Assembly (NCBI GenBank): GCA_916048095.2
Contig: OU696574.1
Location: 8,394,587 to 8,458,586 of the forward strand
From: Sacculina carcini
Lineage: Eukaryota > Arthropoda > Thecostraca > Sacculinidae
DNA: 64,000 bases
Direction: 5' to 3'
Both the position numbers and the translations under genes were made by a program. Below, one piece after another: positions 45,976 to 57,884 of the stretch. Positions within the stretch are counted from its first letter, which is position 1. Each line of letters starts with the position of its first letter. The notes beneath the pieces are model-generated. The model was given only the letters and a program-made list of their open reading frames with translations. It was not told the origin of the DNA and made no database searches.

Positions 45976-47390
45976 TGGGTGCAGACCCTGGCAAACACAA
46001 ACACACACGCACACATACATACATACACTCTCACTTACATACACGTGGCGTGTGTGATAAGCCGGTCGCAAACTCTTGTGCGCATGTGTTGTGCATGTGT
46101 TGTGTCTGTCTGGTTTTCTTGTGCCCTACACTGGCACTCTTTCAGCTTAGCTGTGTCAGGTGTTATTTTTTCTCCGCTTTCGCGCTGCATTTGCTGTGCA
46201 ATGGCCGCGCGATATCATTTTTATCATATTTATCGACGATATTCTCGCTCAACTCGAAAGCTGCGCTAAAATCAAATAGCTCAAAAAGTTGATCAATGAA
46301 AAGATTGCCTTTTTTAGACAGGTTGGATAGAGTATATGATAAAATTTAATTCCCATTTGCACCCAAAACGTCACCTTAGTGAAGCTTTATCCAGGTACCT
46401 ATGCATATATGTCTTACGTGTATACATGTTGGCATTAAGGCCTGGAGAATTACTCTAATCACTCAAATATAGTCAGCTCCCATTTTCGTGCCAAATTTCA
46501 ACATGAAAAGTTTGGGGGAGCAGTATACTTGAGTATGCGAGAAATCCCAGCTTGCAAAGTCAAATTCTGTGTAAGGAGAGATCAAATTATGTAACGAATT
46601 TTATTGGTGCGTTTGTGGTATTTTAGCAAGCAAGATAATAATAAATATCTGTAATTGTAATAAAAAATATATAGTGTAATCAATCATTATAATAAGAATA
46701 ATCTGAAAACATAAGAGCATTATACTTGGGTGATTACGGTAAAAAAGACACTACCGAAGCTTATGTGGGCAAATAATAAGAAGTGTTCGAACACACCACA
46801 GCATTATGGCAATAGACGATGTCGTTTGCTTGCGTAAGAACGTGCTTGCGTGGTTTCCAAACTTTTCAGCTGTTTACCCAATGTAGCATGTCACGTTAAG
46901 CATGCTATCCCTTTCACAAAATGTTGTCAACATTGATATATATGGCTGAACTATTGTGTCACCCTTCCATTACCCCAGATAATCGCTAAATTACCCCAGG
47001 GGATACTCTGCCCGCAGGTTGGGGGGAACCAATGAGCTAAGTGCTGAACTCTGCTATATTTTTGTGGTTTAGATCAGAACATCTGATAGCTTATGGTCGC
47101 ATATTTGTGTCATCTTTTTGTCGGCTTTTTAACAGCGTCAGAAAGCGGCTTTATCCAATGAGCTGGGTGGAATTTTAATGTTTGCCTTGACATTTCTATT
47201 TTCAGACGTCTGTGACGTTTGTAATGTTTGTAGTGGAACATAGCTGAGGTGTACGTGTGTCTGTTGGTAGACATAACATCTGTGTGTGTGTGTGTCCAAT
47301 AATGCGCTGCGCTTCCTGACCACCACTAATGACGAAGTCTAATTGACGTGTCACTTCACAACTGCTCCCGCTAATGGTCTGTCACGCATA

Positions 47391-47428
<38 letters not shown>

Positions 47429-47830
47429 CGTGCGTGTCAATCTGTCATCGCTGTGTCATGGGGACCAGTCTCTGTTTGCATCTTGTTTATCTCACTGTTG
47501 TTGGGACCCTCTTCTTCTCCTCTCCTATCCCGTAATCCTCTCATTCCTTGCTTCCGTCGTTCACCTGCCCGTTTCCGTATCACCGTGCATGTGCACACAC
47601 ACACGTGTCTGTGTGTGTGTGTGTGTGTGTGTGCTTGTGGTCATTCGTTGTGCCTTTCACTAACGCTATGTGTGCGTGTGCCCATATAGCGTTAAATTGA
47701 GCCTCATCAGAGGAATTTGCTGCTGTCACGCTTGAGAGACGTTTTCAATTTCGTTTGTGTTACATCACAACCATCTGATATAATGTGTTTATTCTCTGTG
47801 TTCTCGTTTATTCTTGTGTTTTTGTATCCT
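45970..47830. other. No gene seen
   Basis: CA repeats at 47,395-47,426 and TG repeats at 47,608-47,633; otherwise unique AT-rich sequence without recognisable protein motifs. Confidence 0.45.
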
Positions 47831-47838
47831 CTTAGAAT

Positions 47839-48181
47839 TGGACCCCGTGGTGTAGTGGTAGCACACCGGCCTCACAAGCGGGAGGACCGTGGTCCGAATC
47901 TCGGCGAATGGGAATTTCCTTGAGCGAATTCTATAATCCAACAGCCCCTGTCCACCCAGCAGTAAATGATTATACCAGATGTTAGTCATGTGTCGTGCTA
48001 TCATGCCTTCTGGGTAGGTGGCCCTCTCTAATACGTCTTCCGGCGTCTTCCGTCCTTGTGGCGCCATGGCGTGGAGAGGGTCGGTTCTGCGGTGGCAGCG
48101 AGCTGCACGGGGGCACACCTGTACTCCCCACACCTGTGTGTTCATAATCTTCGGCTTCTTCCCGTGTAGCAGCTGTCACTT
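47839..48181 (+). mobile_element. tRNA-Val-derived SINE, copy 4
   Basis: The best-preserved tRNA head: CCCGTGGTGTAGTGGTAGCA, then CCTCACAAGCGGG and GTGGTCCGAATCTCGG (B box with one change). The body matches copy 1 with small insertions. Confidence 0.88.
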
Positions 48182-48189
48182 GGGGTTTC

Positions 48190-49660
48190 TTGAGCGATAA
48201 CCTGTGCTGTTTCTGTATTGTTGAAGTGGTAAAGTATCTAGTATAAATGAAGATATTACCAAAGCGAGGTAGACAATCGAAATAGAAGGGGATTAATAGG
48301 AGAAATAGCATAAGAGGACGTTATTATTTAAAATATATAGATATAACAAATTGAGTTAATATAATATATTAAATTATAGAATCATAGGAGTTTGTATTCT
48401 ATAATTTATTTTAGTATATAAACTTACGTCGTATTATTGCCGAAATTATATTTTTCACTAACATCATCACTATAATAATATGCTTAGTTCTTAATGCTTG
48501 TATGTGTGTCTGTGCTTGTGTGTGTGTGTCCCTGCTCTAATACGCTGCCATATCCGTTGACAGCGGAAGTTATTTGGCCCAATGCCCACAACACTGTCCG
48601 TTGCTTGTATATACACTTTATGTACGCGTATGTTTGTGCTATGTTTGTTTGTATTGGCCAATGTTGTATTTGCTGCTGTGTGTGTTTGCATAAGTAATTC
48701 ATTGTGCCTGTATATATGTGTTTGCTTGTAATTTTCAAGGCATTTATGTAGATGCGATATTCTATGGCCGATCCGGTGTTTATGTCTGTTGCACGTATAC
48801 ACCTAACTCGAGTGCAGATGTTTATCAACGGGACGTCTAAATACTGTACTATCCCATCGCACTGACACGCCACTTGGTATGTCATCATTATTATAATAAT
48901 AAATATTCATATATCTTTAATATTACTTAACATTATTATTACTATTACTATTATAATAGTATCAATATTATTATTAGTGTTGTTACTTTAATGTAATGTA
49001 ATATTTATTAGTACATTACCTCATTATTATTTCGGTTTAATTGTCGTGTACAATCATCTGATCGAATTTACTAGAGTCCAAGTGCCTTGCTAGATGTCAT
49101 TTGTCGCTCATACCGACTTTTATCTTGGAGCAGTGGCGTCTCCAGTATTCTTGCGATGGGGAGCTGATGTGGGGGGGGGGGGGCTAGATGCAGGGTGTAA
49201 GTGAATACGAGGTCGACGTACCTCTTATGTGTGTGTGTGTGTGTGTGTGAGCGTTCTGGGTCAACTTATTTCATCACTCAAATCTTTATTGTGTGTTGAA
49301 TTACAATTCAATTGAACTACAATCAGTGATTTCAGCAGAGACACGCTGTGGTGAGATTATTAGCTCGCAAAGCTGAGGCATATACATATCTTGCTTTGAC
49401 ATCTTGCTTGTTGGAGCCAACCCGTTACCGCGTAGAGGAATACTAAAATGAAAAACAAATTCACATTCTATTGCAACATCACAATATTGTCCGAAATGAC
49501 CTTCTCTGAATTTCAGCTTTCCTAGCAACTGAACTTTCTGTGCATTTCGTTGTGCAACCGTTCGGCTTTCGACTGTTTGGTTGGGTATGCATTGCTATCT
49601 ATTGCCCAACTCAAATTCCTGTCTCTTTAGTCTCTCGGAAAAAATCGAACGAGACCGATT
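48190..49660. other. No gene; AT-rich, small MITE piece
   Basis: ATTATT-rich runs at 48,890-48,980. A CAGTGGCGTCTCCAGTATTC end followed by a long G tract at 49,134-49,190 looks like a truncated family D MITE. TG repeat at 49,230-49,250. Confidence 0.45.
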
Positions 49661-49664
49661 CTTA

Positions 49665-49910
49665 TGCCACCGCAGAACCGACCCTCTCCACGCTATGGCG
49701 CCACAAGGACGAAAGACGTATTAGACAGGGCGACCTCCCAAGAATGCATGACACAACACATGACTGATATCTGGTACCATCATTTACTGCTGGGTGGACA
49801 GATGCTATTGGATTTTAGAGTTCACCAAAAAATTATGTTCCGCCGGGTTTCGAACCACGGACCTCCCCCGCTTGTGAGGCGGGTGTGCTACCACTACACT
49901 ACTGAGTCCA
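49665..49910 (-). mobile_element. tRNA-Val-derived SINE, copy 5 (3' truncated)
   Basis: Has the body from CCACCGCAGAACCGACCCTC to the tRNA head at the right (CGCTTGTGAGGCGGGTGTGC, TACCACTACACTAC) but lacks the 3' part and tail, as expected for an incomplete or rearranged copy. Confidence 0.85.
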
Positions 49911-50035
49911 CAAGTCGCCCCATTTCACCATGTTCCACTAAGTCGGTAAGTTACGTGAAATTTGTGGTATGCCCCGATGCTTGTGTGATTGTCCTGTATG
50001 ATCGTTTCAAAATAGCACGGCTTCTTCGAGCCGAC

Positions 50036-50223
50036 CAGTGGCGACGCCAGGTTGTTTCCGCTGGGGGGCTAAGGAAAAAGATGCGGGGGATTGACGAAAT
50101 CCGGCGAAACTACACTCGAAATGTTCATGGTCAGAGTTATTCTTGGGGGTTCTGGGGGCGGAGGTTGACGTTATGGAGGATTTTAGCCTCTTCGACGCCC
50201 CCCCCCCCTTGGTGCCGCCTCTG
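50036..50223 (+). mobile_element. hAT-type MITE, family D
   Basis: Starts CAGTGGCGACGCCAGG and ends CTTGGTGCCGCCTCTG. Internal GGGGGATTGACGAAATCC and ACACTCGAAATGTTCATGG. Flanks GAGCCGAC and GAATCGAC agree at 6 of 8. Confidence 0.8.
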
Positions 50224-50239
50224 GAATCGACCATTCATG

Positions 50240-51190
50240 CACTTGTAGTATAAACGTCATTTGTGCGGTCCTGCTACAAAACATTATAGTCTGTGTGCTT
50301 GCATTTTTGCATTCCTCATATATCAGCCAATTTGTTAGGACATATTTTTTAAATAAGTATAATTTATACATTTTTCTAGCACAAGCACAAGGTTCAGAGA
50401 GCAAAATAAGATGCAGATTGAAGTTTTATATTTGATTTTTAAAAACGAATTTTCTCCGTTATGAAATGTTGTCTTTCCGCACTGGAGTTTATTTCTGGCT
50501 GTTTTTTTCATTTGCATTGTTTGTCTCTCCCTGTTTATGTACAATGCGTAAGCAATGGCTATACATGTTGAGATGGCTCCTTTTTCTACATGTTCTCTGT
50601 GGTCCATGTGAGTCCACAAAATTTGTCGCTAGTACAATATATATGTTACATCTATTCATTATATTTTTGCTTGGAAAATAGCTTTGAGGGGAACTTTGAA
50701 GAAACTTCAAGCTGTACAAATTAATATTGAATATAAGTGTTTTATTTCGTCGTTTGTATTTTATCATTCTCATATAGCCATCAATAATGCAGGTGGGTGC
50801 GAGGACTGCTTGCTGATTTGAAATGGGTGCGAACACTGAACAATGTCACTGTGCTAGTGAACATGTATCTGAGTTCGGACACGATATCGATGTCGGACTA
50901 TGTGCAACATTGCTATCTGTGGTATTTTGATTGTTGCTGTTCACGATAATGTCCAGTTTTCTCTCGACATCAGTAGACATTGTGGTTTACGTTGAATTAT
51001 GACGACTGTGAGTGTGTGTGTGTGTGTGTGTGTACACGTTATCCTGTCCATAATAATTCTCTAAGCGCTTTCTACGCGTCTGGATTTTTACAATCGCATA
51101 GAATTCGGTGATTGACTTGTGGTTACTGCGGCCGTCTGACCTTTATTCCAGCATGACAACTGGCTGGTTTTCTAGTGCTCCTTCACTTTG
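50240..51190. other. No gene; family A remnant
   Basis: AT-rich; 50,740-50,845 has the family A right half (AATGCAGGTGGGTGCGAGGA, then GCTTGCTGATTTGAAATGGG) without intact ends. TG repeat at 51,011-51,031. Confidence 0.45.
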
Positions 51191-51193
51191 GTG

Positions 51194-51347
51194 CAGTGGC
51201 GGCGCCAGGATTTTTCCGGTGGATGGGCTGAGAGGGGCTAACGAAAATGATGCAGAGGTTTGGCGAAACAGGAAGGATTTTTAGGGGGGGGGTTGGTATA
51301 TTTTTGAGGGCTTCAGTTCCTGCAAGTTCCCCTTGGCACCGCTATTG
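51194..51347 (+). mobile_element. hAT-type MITE, family D, with TSD
   Basis: Starts CAGTGGCGGCGCCAGGATTT and ends TTGGCACCGCTATTG. Flanks CTTTGGTG and CTTTGCTG are an 8-bp duplication with one mismatch. Confidence 0.85.
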
Positions 51348-51599
51348 CTTTGCTGTGTCCGTGTATTTGATGGCTGGCCTTGTGTTTTGCGCAATTTCTA
51401 TGGTGGTCTGCTGTGCGCCATTTTTGTGATGCAGCCCGGTCGATCATCGAGTTAAGAATGTGGAGAAAACTCACCATAAAACACATGATCTACTTTTGAG
51501 TGGAGTGTATTTATATTGTTGGCTTTTCTGTGTTTCTCCTCCAATTGGAGCGGTCCTCATTGCTGAGCTGATTCCAGGTCGTGTGGCCTTCTCTAAGGC

Positions 51600-51800
51600 A
51601 ATACTGGGGGCCCATAATAAGTAATGCACCTTTACAACATAGGTCCGACTTTGGCAAAATACAGTTACGGGCAGCCACTCGGTCTCCTAGGGACTTACTG
51701 TGCTTTTATGCGCCACTTTTTGATACATTTGAATATCATGCGTGATGCAACGGGGCTTCACTCGCCCAGCCGGGGGCTTCGGGGGGCGGTTGTTACGGTT
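51600..51800 (+). repeat. Dispersed repeat R, copy 4 (3' part)
   Basis: GGTCCGACTTTGGC, GCAGCCACTCGGTCTCC, TTTTATGCGCCA and ATATCATGCGTGATGCAACG match the end of copy 5 near 58,215-58,330. Confidence 0.65.
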
Positions 51801-52082
51801 CTGCGTCATTGTTGAGATGAGTTTTCGCTGTGTGTTTGGATTTCAATTACACTGGCCTGCGCTTCAAAACTTTTTTCAAAAGGTCGGATGTTTCTCAGCT
51901 GTTTTTATACAAGTTTCGTGTGCTGAATCCGAAAAAGCTATCCATTTTTCTCAATTGGCTCGAGTTTTCACACTATGTCAAGGATAACAGGTCACACACT
52001 GATGTATTAATATGCATATTGGAGTGGACATACTGATACATTTTGCCCCAATTCTCACCCTTCTCTCCTGCTGCATGCATCA

Positions 52083-52476
52083 TATCTAATGTCATCATCA
52101 TATCTCAGTCTGAGCTCTCTGCGTGGCTGCCTTGCAAGTCGATCACCACCAACTTCCTGGGTAACCACAGAAGTCCGGAATACCTGAAGGTCGTCGATGA
52201 GTTGATGGATAGTTTTCAGCAGCTTGGTGCTCGTATGTCTGTAAAGATGCACTTTCTACGGTCCCATCTCGATTATTTCCCAGACAACTGTGGTGATTAT
52301 AGTGAAGAGCAGGGATGACTTTCCACAAAGACATACGTGTGATGGAAGAACGGTACCAGGGTCGGTGGGACGTTAACTTCTTGGCGGACTATTGCTGGTG
52401 CTTGAAGAAGGACGTCCCATCTGCTCAACACATTCGGAAGTCCATGAAAAGGCCATTTGTTTCGCAGTATTGAGTA
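52083..52476 (+). pseudogene. Fragment of a probable transposon-encoded protein
   Basis: The frame reads TNFLGNHRSPEYLKVVDELM, FQQLGARMSVKMHFLRSHLD and FPDNCGDYSEEQG. After a frameshift near 52,312 it goes on as FHKDIRVMEERYQGRWDVNF and LADYCWCLKKD, stopping at 52,474. I recall similar sequences in many uncharacterised, repeated arthropod and cnidarian proteins, which suggests a transposable-element protein of unclear class. No catalytic residues are identified. Confidence 0.6.
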
Positions 52477-52479
52477 TGT

Positions 52480-53700
52480 ACTAGGATCGGAATACACTTA
52501 TGGTGCATCAGTTTACAGTTTAAACATATATCCTTCTGTCGCATTAACTATAGTAAACCAATCAGCAAGGTTTTGTTCATATGGGCGAAAAACGTATCTT
52601 AAAATATCGAGCTAATCGAGCAAAACGGATTCCATTTCCGGAATCAGCGTGAAAAGGTGACCTATAAACAGTTGATAAACCCTTGACCTTATAAATCACG
52701 CAGACCAGTGTTATGAATGTCGTAGCGGATGCCGGTGTGTGATTCACCACCACTTGTGTTTTTGTTCGCACTCGACGCTGCAGGGACCCTGGGCGTTGGA
52801 ATTTCGTGATTGCGTCTTTGCGAGATTCATCTCAACTGTGTTGTGTATAAATCACCGCTCAATGACGTCACCCGCGATGTTATTGTTCTAGAGAGCCAGC
52901 GACAAATGACGTTCAATATTCTCGCTATCTTCTGGCCAAAGTTCTTCATCTTTTTATGCAATTCATCCACCCTTTCTGAACGGTGGTGCGTAATTTTCTG
53001 AACACTTACTTATGGAACACGTGTCTTGTCTTGGTTGCTCAATGGGAATAGGGAGATAATCGGCTTTGAATGACGATATCGCTTTCCCTGTGCTATCTGT
53101 ACGCATTCGTAATGCGTAATCCTGTGGAAAATTGTCGCCGGTAGGTTCGCTATCTATACATGTGCGATTTCAAGCGATGTGTGTTTGTGTGCATGTGCGC
53201 TGCACATACACATTGTGTGGGCATGTGGTGTGGATAGGAGCATGCGTTTGAATGAGAGAATGCACTATTGAATACTCATTTCGACAGATTATGGAAATTT
53301 AGTAGTACGTGCATTGCAGAAAGAAATGGGAGATCAAATTGGCGATCGGAAGGAGAAATACACTGGAGAGCTCGCGCTGTTATGTTTAGTTTAACTGGAA
53401 TTTCCATTGAAGATGGATTCATCGCTAGTGATTTGTTTGATTTCATGCGCTTCTGTGTGTATGGTGATATTGATGTTTATGACTTTGTTTTTAGTTGAAC
53501 TTCTATGTGTCTGTGTTGTACACACTTGCATGTACCATTGTTGTGTTAGAATTATGATTCCTCAATGATTTCTCGTAACTTTTGTGCTATAACATCAGGC
53601 GGTTTGTCGCCGTGAATATGCTTGTTGTGTTGCGAAGGTAGCACCGTTTATCTATCCTAGTTTTGGAGAATTTTCCATTTTGGTATTTCATGGTCCATGG
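52480..53700. other. No gene seen
   Basis: Unique sequence. The 76-codon frame at 53,268-53,498 has no recognised motif and is probably chance. Confidence 0.4.
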
Positions 53701-53724
53701 TCCAATATGGACCTATGGACCTAC

Positions 53725-53885
53725 TGGTGGGCCATGGGGGGTTGTCAAGTGGGGAATTAAAGGTCGGACAGAACAGGACAAATGTGTGTTTAATCAATCC
53801 AAGTTTGCTTATTTTCGTTTCTAGTGACTTCTTTGCATTTCATCTGATGGAATAACCGAATTTATTGGAGTGGAGAGTTGACTCT
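53725..53885 (+). mobile_element. Family B MITE remnant
   Basis: ACTGGTGGGCCATGGGGGGT, CAAGTGGGGAATTAAAGGTC, GGACAGAACAGGACAAATGT, then GGAATAACCGAATTTATTGG and GAGTTGACTCTTTAA in family order; termini lost. Confidence 0.65.
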
Positions 53886-54663
53886 TTAACACTAGAAAGA
53901 CCGAAAAATTGAACTACCTAGAAAGACCGGAGCCGTCAATCGGCGACTGCCAATTAAGGACTGCTTTATTGGCAATTTTTACCGAAAATTGTTTGTAAAT
54001 ATACAGTTATCCTATCGTTTAGTCAACACTGAATCCAATTGTGGTAATTAAATTCAAAAGAACTTCAGTGTCGTATATTGGTTTGTGGGCTTGGTGTCAT
54101 AGTGAAATTGTAAACTTTTGAGGTGCTCCAGTTTTGAACATTGTCGTTGTTCTTGCACAATATAACAGCACTGACTTTGTGCAATAATGCGTAGAAAGAA
54201 ACAAGTGGATGAGGTAGAAGTCGAGCTCTTTCGCTTCCTCGGTGCACCATTTGCTGAATCCGATCAGTCAAACTATTCTGATTATTCAGTTTACTCTGAC
54301 GTGGACGGAGATGAGATGTTTTTGACTGATCAGCATGTGAAAGTCTCATCATCCGATTCTGAATAATCCGTGTGTGTTTTATAATACCATCAATACATAA
54401 TTTATCAACAACCATATATTATGCATTGAAGTCTGCAATGAAGCAATCGAGAAAATAATTTATTCAGCGGTTGTGTGAAGAGGTGACCGACGGAGTGCCT
54501 TACAATGCACTCCCTGTAAATTTGGCTGCACGAAGAAAGATAACGCATCACTGCACTAGATAGTTGGAGATGTTATGCTATGAAAAGCCTTGTTCCAACT
54601 CAGCGTTCTCAATTGTACTTGATTCTATGTTTGTCATTCTTCTCACTATTCTACACTGTTAAT
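53886..54663 (+). mobile_element. piggyBac-like remnant
   Basis: Left edge TTAACACTAGAAAGACCG, a TTAA followed by an end with a repeated CTAGAAAGACCG; possible right edge TTCTACACTGTTAA at about 54,662. Between them is a 59-codon acidic ORF (54,187-54,366), similar in character to a piggyBac transposase N-terminus, and a Cys-containing stretch CTPCKFGC near 54,503. The catalytic core is absent. Confidence 0.4.
54187..54366 (+). pseudogene. Short acidic ORF of piggyBac-like remnant
   Basis: MRRKKQVDEVEVELFRFLG at the start, then Ser/Asp/Tyr-rich, ending SSSDSE. Complete ATG-to-TAA, but too short for a transposase. Could instead be a chance ORF. Confidence 0.35.
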
Positions 54664-54909
54664 TGAAATGGCTTTCGAATTCAATTATGTAATACCCGAC
54701 TAGTTTTCTTCTATGGATTGTTATCCCAGAAGAACTTTTTGTACGTTCATATTGACTGAACCAATGTTGAATGTATACATAGTTCCTGATATTGTCTGAT
54801 TAGATTTTCCGCCATCATTCGATGTTCAACGAAATGGACGTCATCATAATAGTTCACACCTCGGTTGTCGTATCAGCCATTATAGCATCGATCGTACCTA
54901 ATTATCTGC

Positions 54910-54911
<2 letters not shown>

Positions 54912-55003
<92 letters not shown>
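54912..55003 (+). repeat. (TG)n microsatellite, longest pure run
   Basis: About 46 uninterrupted TG units. Confidence 0.97.
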
Positions 55004-55004
<1 letters not shown>

Positions 55005-55009
55005 TTTTC

Positions 55010-55950
55010 TCCGCAAATTGGCTGTTTCGCCCTTGGGGTAGTCACCCTCAGCGTACCGACTATGGGATTAGACTATATCTCGTCTGCTTGCGCGACCCTG
55101 TCCAAATTCTCCCCCTGGTAGGTCCCGACAACATGTCATTTAGCGTGATTTGACTATGGAGCAAGTGACCACGTCCATTGTGAGTTCTTGTGTTCTTACC
55201 AATTATGTCCGCAGTAATGAGTCAGAGGCTCGTGACTATTTCTTCTTGAACCTGTTTGTTTTTTATTGATGAACAATTTCACTTAATATTACATTCCACG
55301 TTTCTATTGCTCTATTCGGTAAACTATATTTATAAACGTTCATTGTTATTCTGCGTTTTTGGTAGGCCAAAATTATTATTTTTGCTAGATTTGGAAATTT
55401 CAAACGACTTCCTGATTTTCAACTTGTTTTTTTTCGGTAGGGCATCTTTGAACTACAATCAAGTCTTTTCTAGTCCTCCTATCTTCTAACGTTGGCAAAC
55501 CCAACTTTCGTTAGTTTACATTGACCACTGACGTATATATGATGCGGATTGAGTAATCGTCGATGGGCAAGGTATGGAATGACCGATGAAATGGAGATGA
55601 AGGTACACTGCGGATGATTCAGCATTGACGATGACAGTGGGCGACTCATTATATCTTGTCTGGTATTCATCAGTCATCGTTGTCTTTGTTTATTCCCTTC
55701 TGCACGTATGTGTGTGTGTGTGGGTGTGTGTGTGTGTGTGATTCTATCTTTGCACGCTGGAATGTCACCGTGGCGGCAGAGGTAGTGCCTGTGCTCGCGT
55801 GCTTGTCAGCATTACCCGCTGTAGCATTGCTCAAAGTCCGGTATGACGACGAATCTGAAGGACACACACACACACGTACTCACTCACAGCGGTGTCATGT
55901 CATTTATCCTCTGGTTCTATCAGCAGTGTGTACCAGCGAAGTCATTCAGT
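55010..55950. other. No gene seen
   Basis: Unique sequence, TG repeat at 55,705-55,740. No motif recognised. Confidence 0.4.
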
Positions 55951-55962
55951 CGGTTTATATCA

Positions 55963-56245
55963 GTGGTTCCCAACCTGTGTTACCTTCCAGGTGGTACGCG
56001 AAGACTTTCGGGATCATGAACCAGGGCATCATTTTCGATGTCCTATGAACAAAGTCATGCCCCTCATTGACCAGCTGGTGGAGAAGAAGCAGATACAGTC
56101 CTGGCATTGAGTCGTTTTTAGTTTATTTGTATATTCTACTTGTACAATTATGTAAATAAGGTGATATCTGATCTGAGTTTCTCTGTGACCAAGTGATACG
56201 CGGCGACTGTACGGGACCTCCAAATGTTACTCGATGAACCATGGA
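55963..56245 (+). mobile_element. hAT-like remnant, family C
   Basis: Starts CAGTGGTTCCCAACCTGTG and carries AAGTGATACGCGGCGACTG, shared with 39,290-39,330. A short frame within it (PMNKVMPLIDQLVEKKQIQS) may be a transposase C-terminal scrap. Confidence 0.5.
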
Positions 56246-56509
56246 CAGTGCAATGTCAGCTCTCGCTCGTATATGCTAATGCTTTTCATTGATACCTGCA
56301 CTGTTCTATTACGGCTGTGGAACTTCTCTTGTCCAAGTCTGGTTGGCATTTGTATCACGTTGTGGTATGTTGTTTGCGATGTGCTCCACATTCTGACTAC
56401 CAAAGTAACCTCAAAGGTCGAGGTCGTCTTGGTCTGCGCGTGCAAATGTCGCTTGAGTACTTTGCTTGAATCAATTAACCTACACCAGCATATGTTTGTG
56501 TGTATATCG

Positions 56510-56686
56510 CAGTGGCGGCCCAGCATGTTTCCAGTGGGGGTCTAATGAAAAACAATTAGGGCTTGGCGAAACATGAGGAACTACAATTGATAGATTTATG
56601 GTCCGGGTTTGGGAGGGGGCTCAGGGGGATTGACACATTTTTTGAGGAGCTTCAACCCCTCCAATCCCCCTTTAACTCCGTCACTA
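56510..56686 (+). mobile_element. hAT-type MITE, family D, with perfect TSD
   Basis: Starts CAGTGGCGGCCCAGC and ends ACTCCGTCACTA. Both sides carry GTATATCG (56502-56509 and 56687-56694), an exact 8-bp duplication. Confidence 0.85.
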
Positions 56687-56924
56687 GTATATCGTCTTCC
56701 GTGATGTGTCATCGTGCGGGCGTAGGTGTGTTTGGGCTATTATGGGCATATATGGACGGTCGATGCTGGTGGAGTGCAATTAGCTGTTTCGCTGGTCGAC
56801 AGGCTAATTTTGGCGCTGTCTAAAACCGCTCCACGCTTTCTAATGCCAATCTCTTTGCCATTGTGTTGTTTGTCGTTGCTGCTATGCTTCACTGGACTAG
56901 GCGGTTTCGCTTTGTGGCCTTTCC

Positions 56925-57130
56925 CAGTGGCGGCGCCAAGGTGGGCTTGCAGGCGTTGAAGCTCCCCCCCAAATGTTCCAAGCCCTCCCTGAGCCCCCCT
57001 CCCCATCCACCCCCAATCCCAACCATGAGCATTTCGAGTGTAGCTCCTCATGTTTCGTCAAGTCTCCGCATCTTTTACCTTGGCCGCTTCCATCCCGGCT
57101 CCCACCGGGAAAATCCTGGCATCGCCGCTG
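56925..57130 (-). mobile_element. hAT-type MITE, family D, with TSD
   Basis: Starts CAGTGGCGGCGCCAAGG and ends TCCTGGCATCGCCGCTG. Flanks GCCTTTCC and GCTTTTCC differ at one base. Internal AGCATTTCGAGTGTAGC marks the family. Confidence 0.85.
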
Positions 57131-57884
57131 GCTTTTCCACAGTTTGATTGGCTTGTCATCTATGCGTGCATTGTCTTTCACGCAACAACCACTGTGTGTG
57201 TGTGGGTGTATGTATGTGTGAGTGCGTGTGCGCGGGTGTGATGCAGTTGAGAGTGACACGCCCACACACAAAGGCAAATTTTTCTGCGCGTGCAAAAAGT
57301 GAAGCATCATCGCGGACGTGGGAAAGTGAGTGTCACTCAGACGTGTGCATGCGTTGCGTCTGTTTGACAGCGTGTATGTGCACGTGTGTGTATGTCTGTC
57401 TGTGTGTGTGTGTTCACCTATTTGTGCATTACGGGAGCTTCCGTTTGAGCTGTCCCGTCTCCAAATCCACTGATTTGTTCAGGCGTTCTTTCGACGACTG
57501 GATCCTAAACCATTTTACTTTCTATGCTTCCATAAGGTTGATTGCCTTGTTTGATATTCCGTCGACATCTTGTTTCTCAGTTTCATACCATGTCCTTTTT
57601 ATCCTTCGCATTGCAAACAATCACTATGCCTTCTCGATCACGATGTGTATGTATGAATGTGTATGTATGAATGTGTGTGTGTGTGTGTGCAATTATGTTG
57701 ATAGGTTATTTCGCACACGATAATTTGACACTTGTTTATCATAGAAATGTTGGACTCTTTTCATGCTGGGGACTTTGTTAGCAATGCTACAGACACAGCC
57801 GATACGAGGTCTTATGTCCCCCTCCCAGAAAGCAATAATTGGGGAACTCCATTTTAAATCAAGCATCGTTATATTAGACATGGG

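Noticed and set aside
53268-53498. 76-codon ORF (MNTHFDRLWKFSS...)
   Set aside because: No recognisable domain, repeat-free but isolated, no splice context; probably chance.
57148-57723. 191-codon ORF crossing TG repeats
   Set aside because: Stop-free mostly because of the repeat sequence; the remainder has no motif.
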